DNA from: RGIG7213 sp045545665
GTDB lineage: Bacteria > Bacillota > Clostridia > Oscillospirales > CAG-272
Reading direction: 5' to 3'
Assembly: GCA_045545665.1 (NCBI GenBank)
Contig: JAZQBL010000004.1
Location: 1 to 6,811 of the forward strand
Length of the DNA: 6,811 nucleotides
Shown here: positions 1 to 5,157 of the stretch, in pieces
How positions within the stretch are numbered: the stretch's first letter is position 1
How the letters are laid out: each line of letters begins with the position of its first letter
Made by a program: the position numbers and the translations under genes
Notes under the pieces: generated by a model
Seen by the model: the letters and a program-made list of their open reading frames with translations, nothing else
What the model was told of the DNA's origin: nothing
Databases searched by the model: none

Positions 1-207
1 CTTGACCCTCTCGACGTGGCCGTCTTCGTATTCGACGATAGCGCACGTATATTTGACGACGCCGCCACCGTGTCCGCCAATCATAACCGACGGCGCGTAT
101 ATTTCGGAATTGTCTTCCCACCTATGGAATAAAGCGTGCTGGCCTTTTACAAGGCACGGCCGATATTCCGACGTGGCGAATGTGATCGTTCCGTCAAGTG
201 CTGGCAT
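1..207 (-). CDS. Small phage-type protein of unknown function, 3' end cut by window edge
   Basis: The first 69 codons of a leftward gene are visible and no stop occurs before the window edge. The start is an ATG at 207 with GGAGG five to nine bases upstream (cggaggaaagcaaATG), which settles the start. The peptide begins MPALDGTITF, continues with a CLVKGQHALFHRW segment, a GGHGGG turn and an IVEYEDGHVERV strand. The composition suggests a small soluble beta-rich protein. From memory, short proteins with an FHRW...GGH...G(I/V)VE(Y/F)EDG pattern occur in early regions of Clostridia phages and related elements, with no known function; I could not search for this. The ATG lies 14 nt inside the end of the preceding gene, so the two are probably translationally coupled. 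It is the third gene of the leftward Cro-like transcription unit. Confidence 0.72.
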   Translation of the reverse strand, partial: MPALDGTITFATSEYRPCLVKGQHALFHRWEDNSEIYAPSVMIGGHGGGVVKYTCAIVEYEDGHVERVK

Positions 208-388
208 TTGCTTTCCTCCGTTCGTAATCCTTCAGCCATTTTTCGAAGTCTTCCTGAACGCCCGGCAAGGCGAAGAAGCGTTCGACGGCGTGAAGTGTGC
301 TGCGGGCCAGCGAATCGGCCCGGTGTTTCGGAATCGCTTTCGGCTTGACCGCCACGGCGCTTCCTGACGTGATCGTCAATGTCTGCAT
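194..388 (-). CDS. Small hypothetical protein downstream of the Cro-like regulator
   Basis: This is a 64-residue leftward ORF beginning MQTLTITSGSAVAVKPKAIPK. The N-terminal third is short and probably unstructured. The rest (about residues 22-60, including ADSLARSTLHAVERFFALP and EDFEKWLKDYERRK) looks like one or two amphipathic helices. I recognise no family. I chose the ATG at 388 because a G-rich ribosome site (AAGGGGG) sits seven bases before it. A TTG two codons upstream would place that site directly against the start. It begins 12 nt after the stop of the XRE gene and overlaps the next gene by 14 nt, so it sits in a tightly packed operon. Position suggests an early phage gene under Cro-like control. 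A role as a small regulator is possible but nothing in the sequence shows it. Confidence 0.65.
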   Translation of the reverse strand: MQTLTITSGSAVAVKPKAIPKHRADSLARSTLHAVERFFALPGVQEDFEKWLKDYERRKANAST

Positions 389-400
389 AGTCAAGCCCCC

Positions 401-601
401 TTATGCTGATTTATTTCGAAAGATATTCGGGTCAATGTTAAGCGCGTTACAGATCAGCAAGAATTCGTCGGCAAGAATCCGGCGGCTTCCGTTCAGCATT
501 TTAGAAACGGTATCGGGGGTAAGCCCCGTTTTTTGCGCGATATAAACTTGCTTGATTCCGTTTTCGCTGACATAGACGCTTAAACGCTCATTGATACTCA
601 T
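401..601 (-). CDS. Cro-like XRE-family HTH regulator
   Basis: This is a 66-residue protein consisting of little more than one Cro/CI-type helix-turn-helix. Helices 2 and 3 are visible as KQVYIAQKTGLTPDTVSKML (residues about 17-36), followed by NGSRRILADEFLLICNALN and the short tail DPNIF. The Q...A...TG...TVSK.L pattern is the standard XRE signature. The ATG at 601 has AGGAGG eight bases upstream. It is the first gene of the leftward unit and is transcribed divergently from the larger XRE repressor across a 185-nt region with three operators. By analogy with phage switches it should be the Cro partner: it would bind the same operators and shut off repressor transcription during lytic or excised growth. 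The DNA-binding fold is clear; the Cro role is inferred from size and position. Confidence 0.85.
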   Translation of the reverse strand: MSINERLSVYVSENGIKQVYIAQKTGLTPDTVSKMLNGSRRILADEFLLICNALNIDPNIFRNKSA

Positions 602-616
602 ATTTTCAACCTCCTA

Positions 617-635
617 AATCTACGTTTTTTAGACT
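617..635. promoter_or_regulatory. XRE operator copy 1
   Basis: This is an imperfect palindrome with core TCTACGTTTTTTAGA (619-633) and outer arms AATCT and AGACT. The core is identical to copy 3. It lies between the leftward start site and the Cro-like gene, where repressor binding would block initiation or clearance. Confidence 0.72.
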
Positions 636-643
636 GCGTTTTT

Positions 644-672
644 ATTATAATCTATGTTTTTGAGATTGTCAA
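644..672 (-). promoter_or_regulatory. Leftward promoter for the Cro-like operon
   Basis: Read on the minus strand, TTGACA (672-667) and TATAAT (649-644) are both perfect sigma-70/SigA consensus hexamers with 17 bp between them. Transcription would start near 637 and run into the Cro-like gene at 601. The middle operator (649-667) fills the spacer and the left operator lies just past the start site, so a repressor bound there should block RNA polymerase. Confidence 0.85.
649..667. promoter_or_regulatory. XRE operator copy 2
   Basis: The core TCTATGTTTTTGAGA (651-665) sits in perfect 5-bp arms AATCT...AGATT. It occupies the spacer of the leftward promoter. It differs from copies 1 and 3 at two core positions, which could give a graded affinity as in classical phage operators. 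Confidence 0.72.
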
Positions 673-689
673 GCGTTTTTCGCAATATT

Positions 690-708
690 TTTCTACGTTT
701 TTTAGATT
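690..708. promoter_or_regulatory. XRE operator copy 3
   Basis: The core TCTACGTTTTTTAGA (692-706) is identical to copy 1. It ends 6 bp before the -35 box of the rightward repressor promoter, a position suited to autoregulation. Left-end spacings between the three copies are 32 and 41 bp, close to three and four helical turns, so the sites fall on roughly the same face of the DNA. Confidence 0.72.
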
Positions 709-714
709 TTCATA

Positions 715-743
715 TTGACACTTGCTATTTCTTTGTGTATAAT
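715..743 (+). promoter_or_regulatory. Rightward promoter for the CI-like repressor
   Basis: TTGACA (715-720) and TATAAT (738-743) are separated by 17 bp, a perfect SigA-type promoter. Transcription should begin near 750 and read the repressor at 787, leaving a leader of about 37 nt. It is diverged from, and does not overlap, the leftward promoter. The nearest operator copy lies just upstream of its -35. Confidence 0.85.
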
Positions 744-786
744 AGGAACATATCCAAAACCAATATAAAAATATGGGGTGTGTAGA

Positions 787-1188
787 ATGTCGCGTGAATC
801 AATAGCGAAAGCGTTAAAACGTTTAAGAGAACAAAGCGGATTGACCGCCGATCAAGTCGGCGCTATGGTAGGAAAAAGCGGAAAGACGGTCAACGCGTGG
901 GAAAATAACCGCGGTCAACCTGACGCCGAAATCTTAATGCAGTTATGCGATATATATAATGTAGGGGATATTCTCGCGGAATTTCGCGACGAATCTTCCG
1001 AAGCGCCGTTCGCTCTTTCCGAAAAAGAAAAAGCGGTCGTGCTTGCGTATCGCGCGCGGCCGGATATGCAAAGCGCCGTCGATACTCTTTTGGGGGTTCA
1101 GGCGGGGGCGAATATTGCCGCCGACGCCGCTTCCGTTGTTGCGGAAGGGGAAAAGATTTTCGGTGCAGTACGTACCGAATCAAAATAA
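787..1188 (+). CDS. CI-like XRE-family repressor without peptidase domain
   Basis: This is a 133-residue protein. Residues about 4-58 form a Cro/CI helix-turn-helix: ALKRLREQSGLTADQVGAMV, then recognition-helix region SGKTVNAWENNRGQP, then a capping helix ending in CDIYNV. The remainder carries an LSEKEKAVVLAYRARPDM segment and an AVDTLLGV stretch, the short helical C-terminal module found in many Clostridia phage and element repressors. There is no S24/LexA-type peptidase domain, so derepression probably does not use RecA-stimulated self-cleavage. I chose the ATG at 787, with GGGGTG six bases upstream, over an in-frame GTG at 778 that falls inside that ribosome site. It is driven by a consensus promoter next to operator copy 3 and faces the Cro-like gene. 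Role as the lysogeny or maintenance repressor is inferred from this layout. Confidence 0.85.
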   Translation: MSRESIAKALKRLREQSGLTADQVGAMVGKSGKTVNAWENNRGQPDAEILMQLCDIYNVGDILAEFRDESSEAPFALSEKEKAVVLAYRARPDMQSAVDTLLGVQAGANIAADAASVVAEGEKIFGAVRTESK

Positions 1189-1199
1189 CGTTTGTTTTG

Positions 1200-1214
1200 C
1201 CCGCTCCCAGCGGG
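1200..1214 (+). terminator. Small hairpin after the repressor gene, weak terminator candidate
   Basis: CCCGCT and AGCGGG form a 6-bp GC-rich stem with a CCC loop, 11 nt after the repressor stop. The T-rich stretch (ATATATTTTT) begins several bases after the stem, so it is not a canonical intrinsic terminator. It may only attenuate read-through into the next gene. Confidence 0.3.
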
Positions 1215-1260
1215 AACGTATATATTTTTACGATCTATTACACATAAAGGGGATTCCGCT

Positions 1261-1620
1261 ATGAAAAAGGGAAAGAAATTTATAATCGGTATTGTTTTAC
1301 TTGCGATCGGCGTTGTCGGTCTGTTCGGTCTGTTTGGAAATACAGATGATAAAGCGGCGCTGGCGGTCGGTTGCGTTCTTTTAATTGCCGCCGGCGCGGT
1401 TCTTGTAGTTCTCGATAGGAAATTCCCCGATAAAAACGATTCGGGAAGTGATCGCAAGAAATCCAAAGTTTACGTATTCGTTACAAAGACCGGCAAAAAA
1501 TATCATTCTTCGCCGTCCTGCTCCGCGCTGAACGGCGGCGGGTATAGAATGGAAATCAACAAAGCGCGCAAAGGCGGTTATACACCTTGCGAAAAATGTC
1601 AGTACGATTATTTGAAATAA
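1261..1620 (+). CDS. Small membrane protein with a cysteine/histidine tail; possible superinfection-exclusion protein
   Basis: This is a 119-residue protein starting at the ATG at 1261, with AAAGGGG eight bases upstream. After a basic MKKGKK start there are two hydrophobic segments, residues about 7-27 and 33-51, forming a membrane hairpin. A charged linker (about 52-68) leads to a soluble tail with the pattern YVFVTKTGKKYH-x4-C-x2-L, then GGYTPCEKC. His82, Cys87, Cys110 and Cys113 are spaced like a small zinc site, resembling the Ada-type metal-binding module recurrent in phage and nuclease-associated proteins. It sits between the repressor and the integrase, the usual place for superinfection-exclusion or lysogenic-conversion genes in phages of Gram-positive bacteria. 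The membrane topology and Cys/His motif are visible; the exclusion role is inference from position. Confidence 0.78.
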   Translation: MKKGKKFIIGIVLLAIGVVGLFGLFGNTDDKAALAVGCVLLIAAGAVLVVLDRKFPDKNDSGSDRKKSKVYVFVTKTGKKYHSSPSCSALNGGGYRMEINKARKGGYTPCEKCQYDYLK

Positions 1621-1623
1621 AAA

Positions 1624-1647
1624 AGCCGCTCGACGAATCGAACGGCT
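1624..1647 (-). terminator. Hairpin between membrane protein and recombinase, leftward terminator shape
   Basis: The stem AGCCG/CGGCT is extended by TCGA/TCGA after one C-A mismatch, with a CGAA loop. A run of six A's precedes it on the plus strand (1619-1624), so it has a U-tract only when read leftward. Rightward reading gives no T-run, so it should not stop expression of the recombinase. It might block leftward transcripts from the convergent recombinase, or shape the 5' leader of the integrase. Confidence 0.35.
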
Positions 1648-1662
1648 GAAAGGCGGTGAAAT

Positions 1663-3408
1663 ATGAACGGCGTAATTTATGCCCGCTATTCTTCGGATAG
1701 ACAAACGGAACAAAGTATCGAAGGACAGTTGCGCGAATGTCAGGAATACGCGGACGCTAATAATATAAAGATCGTCGGAACGTATATTGACCGCGCGAAG
1801 ACCGGCCGAAATGATAACCGCGCCGAATTTCAAAAAATGTTGCGTGATAGTAAACAGAAATTCTTTGACGCCGTTATCGTTTGGAAAATAGACCGCTTCG
1901 GCCGTAATCGTGAAGATATAGCAAAGAACAAAGCAATTCTTCGCCGGAACGGTGTTTCGGTGCTATACGCAAAAGAACACATACCCGAAGGCGCGGAAGG
2001 AATTATCCTTGAAGGATTGCTGGAAAGTTTGGCCGAATATTATTCCGCTGAATTGCGGGAAAAGATAACGCGCGGTATGCGCGAATCGGCGTATAAATGT
2101 CAGTTCAACGGTTCGGGGCTTTCGATCGGTTATTCCGTGGATAAAGAACACAAATTCCACATAGACCCGGACGGCGCGAAAATCGTTCATCTTCTTTTCG
2201 ATATGTACGACGACGGAAATACCGTTGCCGAAATCCTGCGTCATATAAAGGCGCGTGGAATAAAGACGCGGCGCGGAAAAGAATTTACACACTTCGGAAT
2301 AACGCGCGTTCTTCGCAATCGTCAGTATATCGGCGAATACCGCTGGCACGATATAGTTATACCGGGCGGAATCCCGCGTATTATTTCCGACGAACAATTC
2401 GAGAGGGTCAACCGTGAAATGGATAAAAATAAAAAAGCGCCAGCGCGGGCGCGTGGCGAAGACGTTTCGTTTTTGCTGACCGGGAAGATATTTTGCGGCC
2501 ATTGTAAGGGTACAATGATCGGCGATTCAGGAACGGGCAAAAGCGGCAATAAATTTTATTATTATTCTTGCCGGGCGAAGAAGACCCGCCACACGTGCAA
2601 GAAGAAATCCGTTAAAAAAGAATGGCTGGAACGCGAAGTCGTACGTTTGACCGCTTCCGTCGTTCTTCAAGACGACGTAATCGAATATATCGCCGATCGC
2701 GTCGTCGATATTCAGCAGAAAGAACGCGAAGACAAATCAATCATTGATTATTTGAATAACCGTCTTTCCGAAACGGAAGCCGCTATACGAAATATTATGA
2801 AAGCGATCGAAGCCGGAATAATAACCGAAACAACGGGCGCACGTCTTCGGGAATTGGAAGCCGAACGGGAAGACCTGAAAATCGAAATCGAAAAAGAAAA
2901 GATCGCGCGGCCGGTAATAAGCCGCGAACAAGTGATTTATTTTCTTGAACGCTTCAAGGGCGGCGACGTAGACGACAAGGAATACCAGCGGCAAATAATA
3001 GATATGTTCGTCAACAAGGTTTTCTTGTATGATGATAAAATCATTATCACATATAATTATAGCGGCGATAATAACGAAATTACCGCCGAAATCGTGGAAG
3101 AAGCCGCGGAAGAAGCGCTTTCCGACGCGGTGGGCGGGTGTTCGGATAAGCGCCCGTCAGGACCACCACTAAAGGTGGATAATCCTTGCTTATTCAGCGG
3201 ATTATCCGCCTTTTTTTCTTTATATTTTTCAAGGGTGCTGTCATTTACAGCACCCTCTTTTCTTCCGCTTGATTCGATTGACTTTAACGCTTCAATTATT
3301 TCAGGATCGCACCTTGTCATATACTCGATCAGTGTTTCATCCTCTTTTATGCCGAGCGATCTGTCAAGCTCTCCTTTAAGTATATCCGCCGGCAGCGTGT
3401 TGAGATAA
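1663..3408 (+). CDS. Large serine recombinase (element A integrase) with chimeric C-terminus
   Basis: This is a site-specific recombinase that cuts and rejoins attachment sites through a serine-DNA link. The resolvase/invertase domain is residues 1-145: YARYSSDRQ gives catalytic Ser10 with Arg8, followed by SIEGQ and the conserved KIDRFGR at about 75-81. A recombinase domain follows (about 150-255, with GYSVD, RGKEFTHFGITRVLRNRQYIG cut here for length, GGIPRII). A zinc ribbon uses Cys278, Cys281, Cys303 and Cys312. A coiled coil spans about 350-415, and a small final domain ends near residue 475. Genuine sequence seems to end around residues 490-500. The rest to 3408 is Ser/Phe-rich and is exactly antisense to the opposite recombinase gene. 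The start is ATG at 1663 behind AAAGGCGGTG. It lies next to the proposed att site, as integrases of this class usually do. The recombinase call is certain; the true C-terminus is not. Confidence 0.93.
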   Translation: MNGVIYARYSSDRQTEQSIEGQLRECQEYADANNIKIVGTYIDRAKTGRNDNRAEFQKMLRDSKQKFFDAVIVWKIDRFGRNREDIAKNKAILRRNGVSVLYAKEHIPEGAEGIILEGLLESLAEYYSAELREKITRGMRESAYKCQFNGSGLSIGYSVDKEHKFHIDPDGAKIVHLLFDMYDDGNTVAEILRHIKARGIKTRRGKEFTHFGITRVLRNRQYIGEYRWHDIVIPGGIPRIISDEQFERVNREMDKNKKAPARARGEDVSFLLTGKIFCGHCKGTMIGDSGTGKSGNKFYYYSCRAKKTRHTCKKKSVKKEWLEREVVRLTASVVLQDDVIEYIADRVVDIQQKEREDKSIIDYLNNRLSETEAAIRNIMKAIEAGIITETTGARLRELEAEREDLKIEIEKEKIARPVISREQVIYFLERFKGGDVDDKEYQRQIIDMFVNKVFLYDDKIIITYNYSGDNNEITAEIVEEAAEEALSDAVGGCSDKRPSGPPLKVDNPCLFSGLSAFFSLYFSRVLSFTAPSFLPLDSIDFNASIISGSHLVIYSISVSSSFMPSDLSSSPLSISAGSVLR

Positions 3409-4916
3409 AATTCCACGTGGTCGTAATACACGACAACCTTTTCAACGTACAGGTTTATCAGCTGACGGTAAAGCTCCTTGTCGCCGGAGCGATACATTCC
3501 TTTTGCATATTCGTATGCAAGCTCGACCATAGTTTCTGTAACCGTCTGTGCTTTCGACTGCTTCTCCACTTCCGCTATCTGCATTTTTATTTTCTCTCGT
3601 TCGTTTTCAAAGCCCTGAAGCGATGACAGCAGTGCCGAGCTTCCAGTGTTTGCAACAGCGGCTACGACGTTATCTATCTTCTTGTTTAATATTTCAAGTG
3701 AGCCGTTCAATTGCTTCAGCGTATTTACACTTTCCTCATCAAAGCTCGTGTGGTACTTGTAATATTCTTCCACTACCTTTTCCGCATTCATTTCATCAAA
3801 TATGATCTTTGAAATTTCTTGCATAATAAACGTTTCAAGATACTCACGTCTTATCTCTTTGTTTCTGCAAGCACGTGATACGGTTCGCTTGCGGTTTGAG
3901 CATTGATAGCATACGTATTTGTTTTTGTTTCTTCCGCTGAAATGTCTTACTCCTGTAAATGAGTGACCACACTCACCGCATATGATCTTTCCTGTCAGAA
4001 GATACGTTTCTTTCGCTGTGTTGTTGCCTGTGCGATGCTTAGTTCGTGATCTCAGTATAGCCTGAACTCCTTCCCACACCTCATCCTCTATAATTCTCGG
4101 AACACCGCCTTCGATGCGTATCATATCTTCGGGTGATTTATTCCTGTGGTTATTGCGCTTTCTGTTTACATCCTTTGAGTCAGCTCGGTTGAATATATAC
4201 ACACCACGGTATTTTTCGTTTCGCAATATCTCGTGCAGACTGTTCTTTCCGAATGGTTTACCGCCTCGTGTGAGATAGCCCATTGAATTAAGCGATTTGA
4301 TGATATCGCCGTAACCGACACCTTCAAGGACTTTATCGAAGATCATTTTAACGGCATCGACCTCGTTTTCTTCTATCTCATACTGCTTTGTTTCGGGATT
4401 TATCTTGTACCCAAACGGTGCGTATCCTCCGACTGAACGGCACTTCAACGCCGACTCACGCATACCTTTCATAACCTCTCGTGCGAGGTTGCGTGAATAG
4501 TATTCGCTCATTCCCTCAAGTACAGATTCAAGAATAATACTCTCGGGTGAGTCATCGAGATTTTCAAGCACGCTGATAAGCGACACACCGCATTTCTTCA
4601 GCTCACGCTTGTAGTATGCCGAATCGTATCTGTCACGGCTGAAGCGGTCAAGTTTATGCACGATCACAATGTCAAACTCACAGTTTTTTGATTCCTGTAT
4701 CATTTTTTGAAACTCTGGACGGTCATCTGTTGTTGCACTTCGTGCGTGGTCACAGTATTCGTTTGCGATCACGACTTTGTTACGCTTGCAGTATTCACGC
4801 ATTGCACGGAGCTGTGCGTCAATAGATTCTTCACGCTGATTGTCTGAGGAAAAACGTGCATAGAGTGCCGCACGAGGTATGATGCCCCGTGCTTTCATTG
4901 TTTCGATAACTGTCAT
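3057..4916 (-). CDS. Large serine recombinase (element B integrase) with chimeric C-terminus
   Basis: This is a second, clearly divergent serine recombinase of 619 residues from the ATG at 4916. YARFSSDNQ holds catalytic Ser23 with Arg21, then ESIDAQ, and HKLDRFSRDR at about 87-96 is the second active-site arginine cluster. The recombinase domain includes PFGYKINPE and GGVPRIIEDE. A zinc ribbon follows with Cys313 and Cys316, then Cys336, Cys339 and Cys350. A coiled coil spans about 390-450 and a terminal domain about 460-545. The tail after about residue 580 (from GGPDGRLSEH on) is Ala/Ser-rich and antisense to the other recombinase. I chose the ATG because AGAGG lies about six bases before it; a GTG at 4922 overlaps that site. 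It follows the 54-residue ORF by 2 nt and is last in the leftward mobilization operon. Confidence 0.93.
   Translation of the reverse strand: MTVIETMKARGIIPRAALYARFSSDNQREESIDAQLRAMREYCKRNKVVIANEYCDHARSATTDDRPEFQKMIQESKNCEFDIVIVHKLDRFSRDRYDSAYYKRELKKCGVSLISVLENLDDSPESIILESVLEGMSEYYSRNLAREVMKGMRESALKCRSVGGYAPFGYKINPETKQYEIEENEVDAVKMIFDKVLEGVGYGDIIKSLNSMGYLTRGGKPFGKNSLHEILRNEKYRGVYIFNRADSKDVNRKRNNHRNKSPEDMIRIEGGVPRIIEDEVWEGVQAILRSRTKHRTGNNTAKETYLLTGKIICGECGHSFTGVRHFSGRNKNKYVCYQCSNRKRTVSRACRNKEIRREYLETFIMQEISKIIFDEMNAEKVVEEYYKYHTSFDEESVNTLKQLNGSLEILNKKIDNVVAAVANTGSSALLSSLQGFENEREKIKMQIAEVEKQSKAQTVTETMVELAYEYAKGMYRSGDKELYRQLINLYVEKVVVYYDHVEFYLNTLPADILKGELDRSLGIKEDETLIEYMTRCDPEIIEALKSIESSGRKEGAVNDSTLEKYKEKKADNPLNKQGLSTFSGGPDGRLSEHPPTASESASSAASSTISAVISLLSPL
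3129..3170 (+). other. Candidate attachment-site junction with tRNA 3'-end-like sequence
   Basis: An imperfect dyad (GGGCG at 3132-3136, CGCCC at 3151-3155, centre near 3143/3144) is followed by CCCGTCAGGACCACCA (3153-3168). That segment looks like the 3' end of a tRNA: acceptor strand CAGGACC, discriminator A, then CCA. A strong terminator starts 2 nt later, as it would after a tRNA gene. The sequence left of 3153 does not form a T-arm and no tRNA body is present, so only the 3' fragment would remain. Both recombinase frames change from conserved to antisense-like here. I read it as the recombined att site shared by the two elements. This is inference; the tRNA identity cannot be settled from this window. 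Confidence 0.42.
3171..3217 (+). terminator. Strong rightward intrinsic terminator at the element junction
   Basis: GGTGGATAATCC (3174-3185) pairs with GGATTATCCGCC (3199-3210), a 12-bp stem with one G-U pair, extended to 15 bp by AAA/TTT. The loop is 13 nt and seven T's follow directly (3211-3217). Read leftward it is followed by only three T's, so it works mainly on rightward transcripts. It falls inside the open frames of both recombinases. Confidence 0.85.
3232..3256 (+). terminator. Second rightward hairpin after the junction
   Basis: AGGGTGCTGT (3232-3241) and ACAGCACCCT (3247-3256) form a perfect 10-bp stem with a CATTT loop, followed by CTCTTTTCTT. This could be a back-up rightward terminator. 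It lies 15 nt after the first one and inside the C-terminal coding region of the leftward recombinase (GAVND segment). Confidence 0.6.
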
Positions 4917-4918
4917 AG

Positions 4919-5083
4919 TCACCTCTTTCTGCCGAGATAACGGCGATTTATTATTTCGTTTAATATTCTCATAAGACCTCGTGTGTTCTTCTCTTCACTC
5001 GGTACAGTCTTTACGCTTGCCTTGAATTTTTCACCGCTGTAAGCTTTGTATATCTCTTTGCGGTCAACGCTGTAATATATCAT
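4919..5083 (-). CDS. 54-residue protein coupled to the recombinase gene, unknown function
   Basis: Reading leftward from the ATG at 5083 gives a 54-residue ORF ending in TGA at 4919. It starts MIYYSVDRKEIYKAYSGEKF and ends in the basic stretch INRRYLGRKR. The start has a perfect AAGGAGG four bases upstream. The stop is 2 nt from the recombinase ATG, and the recombinase ribosome site lies inside its last codons, so the two should be co-translated. The protein is small and basic, with two probable helices. I do not recognise a family. Size, charge and coupling to a serine integrase make a recombination directionality factor or integrase accessory protein a reasonable guess, but only from context. 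The ribosome site and operon spacing support it being real. Confidence 0.72.
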   Translation of the reverse strand: MIYYSVDRKEIYKAYSGEKFKASVKTVPSEEKNTRGLMRILNEIINRRYLGRKR

Positions 5084-5157
5084 TCGTCCTCCTTAATTAT
5101 CTCACAATTATTTTATATATCCAGATGTTTTCTTCGGAAGTTACAAAGAATTAGCAA

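Noticed and set aside
2..367. Rightward open frame of 121 codons at the left edge
   Set aside because: It lies antisense to two leftward genes that have good ribosome sites and a natural overlap. It has no ribosome site and an implausible Pro/Arg-rich composition.
778..786. GTG start for the CI-like repressor at 778
   Set aside because: The GTG falls inside the GGGGTG ribosome site that serves the ATG at 787.
1098..1466. Leftward open frame of about 122 codons across the repressor/membrane-protein boundary
   Set aside because: It is the antisense of two well-supported rightward genes, with no start signal.
1963..2502. Leftward open frame of about 179 codons inside the left recombinase
   Set aside because: It is the shadow of the conserved recombinase coding sequence, and the peptide has no recognisable features.
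3096..3168. Complete tRNA gene ending in the CCA at 3166-3168
   Set aside because: The upstream 70 nt show no D-arm, anticodon arm or T-arm pairing and are coding for the recombinase. Only the 3' end resembles a tRNA.
4917..4922. GTG start for the right recombinase overlapping the upstream TGA (GTGA)
   Set aside because: The AGAGG ribosome site abuts this GTG, leaving no spacing. The ATG at 4916 is correctly spaced.
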